Source: Paenibacillus sp. FSL H7-0326
Lineage (GTDB): Bacteria > Bacillota > Bacilli > Paenibacillales > Paenibacillaceae
Reading direction: 5' to 3'
Length of the DNA: 64,000 nt
NCBI RefSeq assembly: GCF_001955535.1
Contig: NZ_MPVN01000009.1
Span: 1-64,000, forward strand
In this document: piece by piece, positions 1-6,888 of the stretch
Position numbering within the stretch: the stretch's first letter is position 1
Layout: each line of letters starts with the position of its first letter
The notes under the pieces: model-generated
Database searches by the model: none
What the model was told of the DNA's origin: nothing
The model's input: the letters and a program-made list of their open reading frames with translations, nothing else
Position numbers and translations under genes: made by a program

Positions 1-184
1 TACCTGTCATAGAATGTCTAGCGCGGCGAAAAGGTAAAGGATCGAGGGAAATAAGATCCTAGAATTACTGATTTACATATTTGCCCATATACTTTGCGGG
101 TGGTGTCAGCTTCGCTGGTACTACCCCTACTTGAAAGCTAGTGGAATAATTTAAAATGATGATGGAGTTAATCTAGAAATGTAA
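1..184. other. Non-coding left edge with a GC hairpin
   Basis: No convincing gene is seen before the first repeat. A stable hairpin lies at about 97-126 (GGGTGGTGTCAGC arm, TTC loop, then a partly matching GCTGGTACTACCC arm). It is not followed by a T run, so it is not a canonical terminator. The stretch may be the tail of an RNA or cassette that begins outside the window. No clear promoter for the downstream repeat could be assigned. Confidence 0.4.
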
Positions 185-418
185 GGGCTCATGCTAGCAG
201 CTCTAAAGCGGCATAAAAACGCCGCTCAAGATCTGCTACGCACCGCTGTCGGGTTACTCCAGCCGATAACGAGAGCGCCTAAGCCGGGGAAAGCGTCCCG
301 GCCAAGGCGCTCTACGTTCCTGTCTGTCGCTTAACACCGCGCCACGGAGCGAAAACCTAAATTCACACCCAAATAACTAAGGCATGGAGAAGAACCGGAG
401 AAATCCGGTTCTTTTTTT
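185..418 (+). ncRNA. Structured repeat 1, part A, copy 1, plus terminator
   Basis: GC-rich repeat seen five times in the window. It holds two coaxial hairpins of like design. The first has outer arms AGCAGCTCT/AGAGCTGCT and inner arms AGCGGC/GCCGCT. The second has outer arms AGAGCGCCT/AGGCGCTCT and inner arms GCCGGG/CCCGGC. In both, inner and outer helices are split by an AA/CA internal loop. A short GCTC/GAGC pairing could close the domain. It ends in an intrinsic terminator at 391-418 (AGAACCGG, short loop, CCGGTTCT, T run). This copy has one substitution in the first 3' arm (AGATCTGCT). No open reading frame is conserved between copies, which favours an RNA. The family is not recognised. 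Confidence 0.75.
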
Positions 419-420
419 AT

Positions 421-714
421 TTTGGTCTGCGTTTTTACGCCTTTTGCCTTCCGCATGGTAACAGGATCAGAGCGACTAACCTTCCAGGGGGCCGAGCCTC
501 CGGCTGCGCCCCTCACCCCCCTGGAAGCTAAGTCGCTGAGCGACATGTTCAAGGGGCTTAAAACTTTTTTCTCATCTGAAAAAGCAGCAGATGAAAAAAC
601 TTTTAAGCTGAGACCCTTGATCATATCGCTATGATCCTGTTCCCAAGCTCCGCGTCAAAAGGCGAAAAAACGCCCTTTCGGGGCCTTGAGCCATGCGTCA
701 GGCAAAAGGGGCTA
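421..714 (+). ncRNA. Structured repeat 1, part C, copy 1
   Basis: Second half of the repeat, running from the terminator to just before the next gene. A long closing helix (CCTTTTGCCT at 440-449 with AGGCAAAAGG at 699-708, and GCATGG with CCATGC) encloses two arms. Arm 1 pairs AGCGACT and CTTCCAGGGGG with CCCCCCTGGAAG and AGTCGCT. Arm 2 pairs TCAAGGG, GCTTAAAA and TTTTTTC with GAAAAAA, TTTTAAGC and CCCTTGA. This copy differs from copies 2-4 at paired positions in a compensating way (GCTTAAAA/TTTTAAGC instead of GCCGAAAA/TTTTCGGC; AGGGGG/CCCCCC instead of AGGAGG/CCTCCT), which is direct evidence for selection on RNA structure. A GGCGAAAAAACGCC hairpin sits near the 3' end. Confidence 0.75.
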
Positions 715-751
715 GAGGTTAATCCAATTTCAATAAAAGGAGCTTTTAAAA

Positions 752-1117
752 ATGACAATTAACACTAAAAATAAGGAAATTGAGCAACTAGCAGATAGTT
801 TCAAACAGTTTTTAGAGGAGTTAGGACTTTGGAGAGCAATCCGGATTTATTTTAACGGAATGGCTTATGACAGTGAAGAAGGGGTAATTGAATCTATTAA
901 TGTGGCTGAATATATGGCTTTCTATGACGAGGATACGCTTACTGTTCTCCATGAAGGTAGTCCTCTTGGTCACTTCTTAAATAATGGGAAGGTCGATCTT
1001 GAGACAAGAACCAGATCGTGGGATATCTACGACACCCTGAAAAACTTTTTTGAAGAGCGTGGGTATACGATTCTATTCGGGACAGATTACAGCTTTACTA
1101 TCAGTCGATTGGACTAA
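752..1117 (+). CDS. Uncharacterised 121-aa protein, first gene of cassette 1
   Basis: ATG preceded by AAAAGGAGC. No known family was recognised. It is a clear paralogue of the C-terminal half of the 185-aa protein at 4658: both carry FNGMAYDSE-GVIES, then a segment containing TLTVLHE, then an aromatic-rich F-F-G-Y region. The gene lies about 38 bases after the end of repeat part C copy 1, so it is the first gene read beyond that element. The shared block in two cassettes suggests a soluble domain exchanged between cassettes. Function unknown; it could be an immunity-type or single-domain binding protein, but nothing seen proves that. Confidence 0.7.
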   Translation: MTINTKNKEIEQLADSFKQFLEELGLWRAIRIYFNGMAYDSEEGVIESINVAEYMAFYDEDTLTVLHEGSPLGHFLNNGKVDLETRTRSWDIYDTLKNFFEERGYTILFGTDYSFTISRLD

Positions 1118-1179
1118 TGTTGATGCAAATCAATTACCTGATTTAGACTGCACGTGAATTTGCCTTACTTACCAGTTTT

Positions 1180-1202
1180 CCGACCAGCTTAAAGCTGGTC
1201 GG
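1180..1202 (+). repeat. Intergenic perfect hairpin
   Basis: Arms CCGACCAGCTT and a matching AGCTGGTCGG close a two-base loop between two small genes. No T run follows, so transcription probably continues. It may stabilise or separate the mRNA segments of the flanking genes. Confidence 0.6.
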
Positions 1203-1234
1203 GCAAATCCAATAGAGAACAGGAATGAAGATTA

Positions 1235-1756
1235 ATGAGTACAAAAGTCATCTTATCGGTAAATATGATGCAAGACTTGAACGAAAAAATAACACCTTTT
1301 ATTGGACCTACTGCATTTGAAAGAGCAGCTGCCGATTTCGAAGCTTGGACAGGTGTACCTTATGCAGAATATATAGAACGTTCTAAAGCGGGCGAAGATT
1401 CCTATGAGATTCTTGGTGAGGATTATGCTGGTTCCACTTTAATGTTTGAAACAGCTAAGGAAGAGCCTTTGACAAATCAACCTGAGAAGGAAACTATGCT
1501 TGCAATCAGTACGGCTCATACCACTCCAGAGGTATGCGGCTTATTGGATCAGAATGAGATCCAGGGTTTAATTTCATATAAAAAGGAAGAGTATGGATTC
1601 TTTATTTATGTTCCATCAGACGAGGAAGAAACGGCCAATCTTCCTGAATGCTTATCCACTATTCTTAACTACGCTCGTATTCATGATGCATCCTGGATAA
1701 TGCTTGATCGGGATGTGGAGATAAATTCTGATTTACCTTTGTATGACTGGTATTGA
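1235..1756 (+). CDS. Uncharacterised 173-aa acidic protein
   Basis: ATG start with only a weak upstream purine tract (ACAGGAATGAAG). The protein is soluble and acidic, with no signal peptide or membrane segment and no recognised motif. It lies in cassette 1 between the 121-aa gene and a 99-aa gene, all on the plus strand with no terminator between them, so co-transcription is likely. Function unknown. Confidence 0.65.
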   Translation: MSTKVILSVNMMQDLNEKITPFIGPTAFERAAADFEAWTGVPYAEYIERSKAGEDSYEILGEDYAGSTLMFETAKEEPLTNQPEKETMLAISTAHTTPEVCGLLDQNEIQGLISYKKEEYGFFIYVPSDEEETANLPECLSTILNYARIHDASWIMLDRDVEINSDLPLYDWY

Positions 1757-1771
1757 TTTATTAACGGAGAG

Positions 1772-2071
1772 GTGGGAGCTGCTTTGGATTGGGACTATGA
1801 AAGAGAAGCAAGAATTACACAAAGAGCCAAGGAGCGAAAGGAAAAAGACAGATGTAGCAAATTCACAGAGGTTAAACTGGAAGGGGATAATTCAATACAA
1901 ACAGGCTTTACTAAGCGTGGAAAGAAGGTTGTATTTGAATCTTGTTTTGGATTGTCCAGTCAATCCAGGTATGGAGCAGGTACGTTGAGTGTATACGATG
2001 GAGACCAAAGAACAGTCATTTTTACTAAGGGTTATCCGTCAAAAGCGCTTGAATGGATGATGAAAAACTAA
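1772..2071 (+). CDS. Uncharacterised 99-aa protein
   Basis: GTG start preceded by CGGAGAGG. The N-terminal third is highly charged (Arg/Lys/Glu-rich, likely helical, residues about 8-28); the C-terminal part looks beta-rich. No family recognised. It follows the 173-aa gene by 15 bases and is probably translated from the same mRNA. Another reading frame overlaps the same DNA (1743-1988) but has no ribosome binding site. Confidence 0.55.
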   Translation: MGAALDWDYEREARITQRAKERKEKDRCSKFTEVKLEGDNSIQTGFTKRGKKVVFESCFGLSSQSRYGAGTLSVYDGDQRTVIFTKGYPSKALEWMMKN

Positions 2072-2110
2072 GTAATCAAACTATGAATACATACTTTAAG
2101 GAGAAATTGA

Positions 2111-2224
2111 ATGAATTTTGTACCGGATCTAATTACTTGCCGTTGTTGTGAAGGTCAGTGCTATACGGAAGAAGGAAAATGCGATGAATGCTCTGGCAGT
2201 GGTCTAGTATCTGATACTGAATAA
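2111..2224 (+). CDS. 37-aa zinc-finger-like miniprotein
   Basis: ATG preceded by AAGGAG. The 37-residue product carries two cysteine pairs (C-R-C-C and C-D-E-C-S-G-S-G), the second resembling half of a DnaJ-type CxxCxGxG zinc motif. It is the last gene of cassette 1, nine bases before repeat copy 2. Small cysteine-pair proteins recur in this element (at 3629, 12000 and 16221). Likely zinc binding; role unknown. Confidence 0.55.
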   Translation: MNFVPDLITCRCCEGQCYTEEGKCDECSGSGLVSDTE

Positions 2225-2232
2225 GATACAAC

Positions 2233-2466
2233 GGGCTGATGCTAGCAGCTCTAAAGCGGCATAAGAACGCCGCTCAAGAGCTGCTACGCACCGCTGTCGG
2301 GTTACTCCAGCCGATAACGAGAGCGCCTAAGCCGGGGAAAGCGTCCCGGCCAAGGCGCTCTACGTTCCTGTCAGTCGCTTAACACCGCGCCACGGAGCCA
2401 AAACCTAATTCCAGAACCAAATGACAAAGGCATGGAGAGAACCGGAAAAGATCCGGTTCTTTTTTA
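2233..2466 (+). ncRNA. Structured repeat 1, part A, copy 2, plus terminator
   Basis: Nearly identical to copy 1, in the same orientation, starting nine bases after a stop codon. Both AA/CA-interrupted hairpins are intact. The closing bases differ from copy 1 (GGCTG at the 5' side, GAGCC at the 3' side), so GGCT can pair with AGCC. The terminator spans 2439-2466 (AGAACCGGA/TCCGGTTCT and six T). The preceding cassette would therefore be closed by this terminator unless read through. Confidence 0.75.
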
Positions 2467-2759
2467 TTGTAGTCTGCGTTTTTACGCCTTTTGCCTTCCG
2501 CATGGTAACAAGGGCAAAGCGACTAAACTTCCAGGAGGCCGAGCCTCTGGCTGCGCCCCTCCACCTCCTGAAAGCCAAGTCGCTGAGCGACATGTTCAAG
2601 GGGCCGAAAACTTTTTTCAATTATCAGGAAAAGCATCTGATGAAAAAACTTTTCGGCTGAGACCCTTGATCAAATCGCTATGTCCTTGTTCCCAAGCTTC
2701 GCGTCAAAAGGCGAAAAAACGCCCTTTCGGGACCTGACCCATGCGTCAGGCAAAAGGGA
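2467..2759 (+). ncRNA. Structured repeat 1, part C, copy 2
   Basis: Same fold as copy 1: closing helix CCTTTTGCCT/AGGCAAAAGG, AGCGACT arm and the GCCGAAAA/TTTTCGGC arm. A few single-sided changes weaken the first arm (CTTCCAGGAGG opposite CCTCCTGAAAG), suggesting some drift. The next start codon is about 34 bases beyond its end. Confidence 0.72.
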
Positions 2760-2792
2760 TTCGCCGTAACATGCTAAGGAGCTGAAAAAATT

Positions 2793-3122
2793 ATGAAGTA
2801 TAACCCAATGATTATCAACATGTACACAGGAAGTAAGTACGAGAACATGCGCCGTGAAATGACCTATTTTGAAATTAAAGGTGTTGAGCGTCAGTTGGAT
2901 GAATGGTTAGATGATCCGTTGAGCGTCAGCGAATCATCCAAATATACCAGAGGATATCTGTTCTTAGCTGAGTTCAAACTCCCAGAGCATGATAACTTGA
3001 CTGATGAAATTCAGAATAATTATATAATAGAGCGTGTTTTTATGTATGGTCAGGAAGATTTGATTGCAATCTTAGCAGATTCAAATGATCAAAAATCTCA
3101 AATATACATCCGTCTTGTGTAA
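2793..3122 (+). CDS. Uncharacterised 109-aa protein, first gene of cassette 2
   Basis: ATG preceded by AAGGAGC, directly after repeat part C copy 2. Soluble protein without signal peptide or recognised domain; the central part contains an LDEWLDDP segment and the C-terminus looks like alternating beta strands. Its place as first gene after a repeat matches the 121-aa, 61-aa and 76-aa genes of the other cassettes, but it is not similar to them in sequence. Confidence 0.65.
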   Translation: MKYNPMIINMYTGSKYENMRREMTYFEIKGVERQLDEWLDDPLSVSESSKYTRGYLFLAEFKLPEHDNLTDEIQNNYIIERVFMYGQEDLIAILADSNDQKSQIYIRLV

Positions 3123-3236
3123 TTTCATCGATTTAGAATGTTCGGGACGATCCAAGCTATTGTCCTGAACATTCTCTTAAGCGGTGCAAACTGCGGATTA
3201 AGATGCCAATTTGAACTCTATAAGGAGATTATTATA

Positions 3237-3596
3237 ATGAGAAACCAAGATGTTATGAAGAAGGTAATCGATCTAGACACTCAATATCTATACAGCCGTG
3301 AACAAAGTTTAAGGGTTATGGTACAGATCGCGATTATAAGAAAAGCTTTTGGCGTTAAAAATGATGAGACAAATAAGCCCGTTATAGATTATGAAAGGGA
3401 ACTTGTCTTATCTGATGATGAAATAAGAAAAGAATTCGACATGTATTTAAGTTTTTTGAAATGGTCTATTGAAAGTAAGGATGTAGACAAACAAAGAGAA
3501 TTTAAAAATCAGATCCTACACTTTATTGACGCTGTTAGATTTTTTAATGAAAATTTAGCAAAGGAATTTTTGATCGATTTACCGTCTGCAAGCTGA
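3237..3596 (+). CDS. Uncharacterised 119-aa helical protein
   Basis: The start at 3237 is chosen because it follows ATAAGGAG; an upstream in-frame ATG at 3138 lacks a binding site. The product is soluble, charged and predicted mostly helical. No recognised family. Second gene of cassette 2. Confidence 0.65.
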   Translation: MRNQDVMKKVIDLDTQYLYSREQSLRVMVQIAIIRKAFGVKNDETNKPVIDYERELVLSDDEIRKEFDMYLSFLKWSIESKDVDKQREFKNQILHFIDAVRFFNENLAKEFLIDLPSAS

Positions 3597-3628
3597 ATTG
3601 CTCATTTATATCTTTTGGGGGTTATACA

Positions 3629-3850
3629 GTGGATTGGATAGAAGCTAAAACCAAACTGGACAGCAAAACTTATTCGGGATTTGAAAAAATGCAACTAAAG
3701 TATGAAGAAGAACATACAGAAAATGAATGTACAGATTGCGGAAAAAATAATAAGGGTATTTTCATTTTTTGGGGAGATCATCCGACATTACAGCACGTAG
3801 GGTTGTGGGTTGACGGTGTATGCTCTAAGTGCGGAAGAAGCGAAGAGTAA
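3629..3850 (+). CDS. 73-aa zinc-ribbon-like protein
   Basis: GTG start preceded by TGGGGG. Two CxxC pairs (C-T-D-C near residue 35 and C-S-K-C near residue 67) flank a hydrophobic W-G-containing strand region, the layout of a small zinc ribbon. Last gene of cassette 2, 26 bases before repeat copy 3. No pathway can be assigned. Confidence 0.65.
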   Translation: MDWIEAKTKLDSKTYSGFEKMQLKYEEEHTENECTDCGKNNKGIFIFWGDHPTLQHVGLWVDGVCSKCGRSEE

Positions 3851-3876
3851 ATAAGAAAAGAGATTTCATACATACC

Positions 3877-4110
3877 GGCTGATGCTAGCAGCTCTAAAGC
3901 GGCATAAGAACGCCGCCTAAGAGCTGCTACGCACCGCTGTCGGGGTTACTCCAGCCGATAACGAGAGCGCCTAAGCCGGGGAAAGCTGTCCCGGCCAAGG
4001 CGCTCTACGTTCCTGTCAGTCGCTTAACACCGCGCCACGGAGCCAAAACCTAATTTCAGAACCAAATGACAAAGGCATGGAGAGAACCGGAAAAGATCCG
4101 GTTCTTTTTT
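3877..4110 (+). ncRNA. Structured repeat 1, part A, copy 3, plus terminator
   Basis: Third direct copy. The first hairpin reads GCCGCCTAAGAGC on its 3' side, so the internal loop differs slightly from copies 1, 2 and 4 while the outer arms still pair. One extra G lies in the linker and one extra T in the second apical loop. The terminator spans 4083-4110. Confidence 0.75.
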
Positions 4111-4111
4111 A

Positions 4112-4407
4112 TTGTAGTCCGCGTTTTCACGCCTTTTGCCTTCCGCATGGTAACAAGGGCAAAGCGACTAAGCTTCCAGGAGGCCGAGCCTCCGGCTGCG
4201 CCCCTCCACCTCCTGGAAGCCAAGTCGCTGAGCGACATGTTCAAGGGGCCGAAAACTTTTTTCTATTATCAGAAAAAGCATCTGATGAAAAAACTTTTCG
4301 GCTGAGACCCTTGATCATATCGCTATGCCCCTGTTCCCAAGCTCCGCGTCAAAAGGCGAGAAAACGCCCTTTCGGGGCCCTGTCCCATGCGTCAGGCAAA
4401 AGGAGCT
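4112..4407 (+). ncRNA. Structured repeat 1, part C, copy 3
   Basis: Cleanest copy of part C. Arm 1 pairs AGCGACT and GCTTCCAGGAGG with CCTCCTGGAAGC and AGTCGCT, around an AA/CA internal loop of the type seen twice in part A. Arm 2 pairs GCCGAAAA with TTTTCGGC and TCAAGGG with CCCTTGA. The 3' end (CAGGCAAAAGGAGC) runs into the ribosome binding site region of the next gene, so folding of part C could affect its expression. Confidence 0.75.
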
Positions 4408-4425
4408 AGACAAGGAGTGAATACG

Positions 4426-4611
4426 ATGAAAACACCAAAATCATTAAACATTCAAATCAACGAGTCTACATTATTTCCGGGAAGGTACAATGTCCGTGTT
4501 GTGACACGTTCCGGAAAAATCTATATTGCTGATTATGCAGATCAGCCCACGGATGAAATGGTAAGAGAGCAGTGGAATCAAGACCGAAGATGGTTCACAC
4601 ATATAAATTGA
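4426..4611 (+). CDS. 61-aa KTSC-like small beta protein
   Basis: ATG chosen because CAAGGAG precedes it. The 61-residue product is beta-rich with a TRSGKIYIADYADQPTDE core, then an acidic/aromatic tail. It somewhat resembles small barrel-like single-domain proteins found in phages and plasmids, but no family is assigned with confidence. First gene of cassette 3. Confidence 0.55.
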   Translation: MKTPKSLNIQINESTLFPGRYNVRVVTRSGKIYIADYADQPTDEMVREQWNQDRRWFTHIN

Positions 4612-4657
4612 TTTCAGGAATGAAATGCACACATTCAAATCTAAGGAGAGAAAATAA

Positions 4658-5215
4658 ATGACCCTCAATTACGATATCGAAGCCATTCAAAATGAGCTTT
4701 CCTCAAGATTCAAAGGACTCTCGTATCAACTAGCAAAAGGAAACTACATGTATTTTGTAGGAGATGATTTAGAGGATATCCAAACTCAGATCAGGGTTAG
4801 TCGTAGTAACTTTTCTGTATATGCTCGCAATTTCTTCGATGAGCATTGGAGCGAAGGCAATGACCTTGAATACCGCCCTGATGGTTGGGCAGAAAAACAG
4901 AAACAAGATATACAATTACTTGCAGAACGGTTCAGGGACTTTCTACAAGAAAAAGGATTGTGGAAATTTATCACTATTTGTTTTAATGGGATGGCTTACG
5001 ACAGTGAGCAAGGCGTAATTGAGTCCTTTAATATAGATGAATTGGTCAAGTACTACAATCCAGAAACGTTGACCGTACTTCATGAAAAGGCGATTAACTT
5101 CGAACACTCATGGGATCGATTCGAAATGATAAAAGAGTTCTTTAGTAAAAATGGTTACTGGATTCAGATTATCGATTCACACAGTTTTTATATCAACCGA
5201 GAGGATCGAGACTAA
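4658..5215 (+). CDS. Uncharacterised 185-aa protein, paralogue of the 121-aa protein at 752
   Basis: ATG preceded by AAGGAG. Residues about 85-180 match most of the cassette 1 protein (FNGMAYDSE-GVIES, TLTVLHE, then aromatic F-F-K-G-Y). Residues 1-80 are an extra N-terminal domain absent from that paralogue. Thus the shared C-terminal domain occurs alone in cassette 1 and fused in cassette 3. The stop codon overlaps the next start (TAATG), so translation is probably coupled. Function unknown. Confidence 0.7.
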   Translation: MTLNYDIEAIQNELSSRFKGLSYQLAKGNYMYFVGDDLEDIQTQIRVSRSNFSVYARNFFDEHWSEGNDLEYRPDGWAEKQKQDIQLLAERFRDFLQEKGLWKFITICFNGMAYDSEQGVIESFNIDELVKYYNPETLTVLHEKAINFEHSWDRFEMIKEFFSKNGYWIQIIDSHSFYINREDRD

Positions 5216-5436
5216 TGAACAAAACCCAAATCACCAAATCTTATATACAGATCCAAAGTGAAATGAAAAAGCATCGATCTAAAAAACACTTTAGCAAGCA
5301 AGATATTCAGGATATCTTGCTTGCTAAAGAAACAGGAAATTGGGAAGTCGTTCATCAAAGCACGTTCTACCTAAAACACTCAAACGAATATTGCTCATTG
5401 CTTGAAGTCCTCAACAATGTCAAAGCAGTCAGCTAA
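5215..5436 (+). CDS. 73-aa protein with an in-gene inverted repeat
   Basis: ATG overlaps the stop of the 185-aa gene. The protein is basic and helical with no known domain. Positions 5290-5328 hold a perfect inverted repeat with 17-base arms and a five-base spacer inside the coding sequence, encoding a SKQDIQDILLAKE stretch. Such a long perfect repeat inside a gene is unusual and would make a strong mRNA hairpin or a palindromic DNA site. Confidence 0.6.
   Translation: MNKTQITKSYIQIQSEMKKHRSKKHFSKQDIQDILLAKETGNWEVVHQSTFYLKHSNEYCSLLEVLNNVKAVS
5290..5328. repeat. 17-bp perfect inverted repeat inside a gene
   Basis: Left arm 5290-5306 begins TTTAGCAAGC; right arm 5312-5328 ends GCTTGCTAAA; spacer TCAGG. 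It lies within the coding sequence starting at 5215. It could be an mRNA hairpin, a protein-binding palindrome or a recombination scar. Confidence 0.85.
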
Positions 5437-5459
5437 TCACAATTCTAGGAGGTAACAAC

Positions 5460-5753
5460 ATGTTAAAGAGAAGATATAGTTTGCAAGAGGTTCAAGAAAC
5501 AGGACTGCCATGGATGAACGAAATCGAGCGCGTATGGTCTAGCGCACCGTATCCATTCGCGGTGTTACTGCCTGAAGAGCGTTGTATGCAATTAGGAGTC
5601 CCCATTTTAAGTAGTGGCCGTGAGTATCCATCGGCATTCAGATCGAGAGGAAATGAATTTATACCTCTCTATGATCGGACAGATGTTTACAAGCTATTGA
5701 AGAATCGTCTGTTTCCTTACGAGTTGATGGGAAGTAAAGAAGGGGATCATTAA
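5460..5753 (+). CDS. Uncharacterised 97-aa protein
   Basis: ATG preceded by CTAGGAGG. Soluble; contains WMNEIERVWSSAPYPFAVLLPEER and ends in a charged tail. No recognised family. Fourth gene of cassette 3. Confidence 0.65.
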   Translation: MLKRRYSLQEVQETGLPWMNEIERVWSSAPYPFAVLLPEERCMQLGVPILSSGREYPSAFRSRGNEFIPLYDRTDVYKLLKNRLFPYELMGSKEGDH

Positions 5754-5782
5754 TCGGTTCCCTCTTCCTGAATCGTGCTGCG

Positions 5783-5823
5783 GCCGTGAGGCACCACCGG
5801 AAGATCACCGCTGGTGCCTCACG
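5783..5823 (+). repeat. Long GC hairpin between genes
   Basis: Arms CCGTGAGGCACCA and TGGTGCCTCACGG (13 bp, perfect) enclose a 15-base loop that can pair further (CCGG/CCGC region). It is not followed by a T run, so it is probably not a terminator. It lies between two small genes of cassette 3 and is much more GC-rich than they are. Confidence 0.75.
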
Positions 5824-5856
5824 GCAAAGTTAGTCAAAACCCAAGGAGGTCATAAC

Positions 5857-6126
5857 ATGGTAGTAGCTGCTGTTACTGAAGTCATGATGTTATTAGCGAA
5901 TATATATACAGGTGAAATTACATACGACTCTACTGACAAGGAGGCACACTATTTTCATTGGAAGTATTCCGATGAACTGCATGGAACCCCGGATTCAAAA
6001 GGACAGATCCGTGTAGAACATAAAGAAGATGGAAATGTATACATTAAAGCAGAGGGTCAAGATGATTTTGTAATGGACTGTTCTTGGCTGGCGTTCATGG
6101 AGTTTGGGCTTTGCTTTGATGAATGA
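5857..6126 (+). CDS. Uncharacterised 89-aa protein
   Basis: ATG preceded by CAAGGAGG. Beta-rich soluble product with W-K-Y and C-S-W-L-A motifs; no recognised domain. Last plus-strand gene of cassette 3, followed at once by a terminator. Confidence 0.65.
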   Translation: MVVAAVTEVMMLLANIYTGEITYDSTDKEAHYFHWKYSDELHGTPDSKGQIRVEHKEDGNVYIKAEGQDDFVMDCSWLAFMEFGLCFDE

Positions 6127-6146
6127 GATAGATAACCCGTTAAGAG

Positions 6147-6175
6147 GGAATCCCCAGGTGGGATTCCGTTTTTCC
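6147..6175 (+). terminator. Intrinsic terminator of cassette 3
   Basis: GGAATCCC, short loop, GGGATTCC, then GTTTTT. It lies 21 bases after the 89-aa gene. Confidence 0.75.
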
Positions 6176-6221
6176 CCAGCCACGTGATTGTTTCAGATTT
6201 ATTAAATCTGATTAATAAGGG

Positions 6222-6249
6222 TTGTAATCAAATCTCATAGTGTTACAAT
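6222..6249 (+). promoter_or_regulatory. Promoter of a candidate small RNA, with upstream palindrome
   Basis: TTGTAA, 16-base spacer, TACAAT. Immediately upstream, 6194-6210 is a palindrome (CAGATTTA-T-TAAATCTG) that could be an operator. The only element before the next terminator is a stretch of about 90 bases without a gene. Confidence 0.5.
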
Positions 6250-6255
6250 AAACTA

Positions 6256-6346
6256 AATCAAGTCTCTCTTGCTTGTCCTGTACGAGTAAAGAGGACTACA
6301 GGGTAAGGATCACTGTGCGCCGGCAAGCATAACAGTGATCCTTTTT
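6256..6346 (+). ncRNA. Candidate 90-nt small RNA
   Basis: Lies between the promoter at 6222 and a strong terminator at 6305-6346 (GGATCACTGT/ACAGTGATCC and TTTTT). A second hairpin, CCTGTA/TACAGG, is upstream. No open reading frame with a binding site is inside. Its 3' end meets the end of the minus-strand gene at 6345, so the terminator serves both strands. No known small-RNA family was recognised. Confidence 0.4.
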
Positions 6347-6590
6347 ATTTTCTCTTCTTTTGGATATCCAGCCATGTTGAGTATGCAAGAAGACTGCAGA
6401 AGACCATATATGGGAGACTGACAAGGCTATAAACGAAAAACTTTATAGCTGGGGTGTAATTCGGATCTGCAATGAAATTAAGCATAATCGGAAGCATCTC
6501 CGTGATGTAAAAATGAACAAGAGAAAGTGCAAGTTCGATATAAATCATCCTTTCGTGTACAGGTATTCTGTACAGGAAAGCAAGAGACAC
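6345..6590 (-). CDS. Small two-helix membrane protein
   Basis: 81 residues if the GTG at 6590 is used; an internal ATG at 6548 is another possible start, and neither has an ideal binding site. The product holds two hydrophobic segments (about residues 20-42 and 48-70) and ends in a lysine-rich tail. No family recognised. It is the only minus-strand gene in the cassette region. Confidence 0.45.
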   Translation of the reverse strand: MSLAFLYRIPVHERMIYIELALSLVHFYITEMLPIMLNFIADPNYTPAIKFFVYSLVSLPYMVFCSLLAYSTWLDIQKKRK

Positions 6591-6599
6591 TTCATTCAG

Positions 6600-6888
6600 C
6601 TTTTAAGTGCCAAATCCAAATGTAAAATCCTATATTTGGTTGATATATTACAAGATTACCCCAATATATTGTGCTTGTAAACAGCGCCCTAATGTTGAAA
6701 CGCATTTGCGATTATAGCAAATAACACAACATACCGCAAAGGAAAAGGGATGGAAGATGTAGTAGAATCTTTTAAAAATTTTTTTTATGTGAACAGGATC
6801 ATGCTACAATGCGGATATTGTCAATGAAAGTCAGAATGTTGAAATTAAATATATGCAAACATCTATAAATATGAAAATCAATGATGCT
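6600..6888. other. AT-rich gap upstream of repeat copy 4
   Basis: No gene is seen. A TACAAT at 6814-6819, with a T-rich -35 region about 18 bases upstream, could start a transcript toward repeat copy 4. On the minus strand a TTTACA and TAATCT pair around 6640-6680 might serve the small membrane protein gene. Confidence 0.35.

Noticed and set aside
185..360. Hammerhead ribozyme because of CTGATG near the start of part A
   Set aside because: The CTGATG in copies 2, 3 and 5 is not followed by the needed stem II and GAAA in the right order, and copies 1 and 4 read CTCATG.
331..624. Open frames on both strands across each repeat 1 copy (for example 331-624 minus, 422-634 plus and their counterparts at 2.4, 4.1 and 7.1 kb)
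   Set aside because: They run through the structured repeats, lack ribosome binding sites and shift frame between copies. The base changes fit helix pairing, not codon use.
185..714. Repeat 1 as a group I or group II intron, or an integron attC site
   Set aside because: No domain V-like hairpin, no intron core or encoded reverse transcriptase, no tRNA or gene interrupted, and the unit is far longer than attC sites, with a terminator in the middle.
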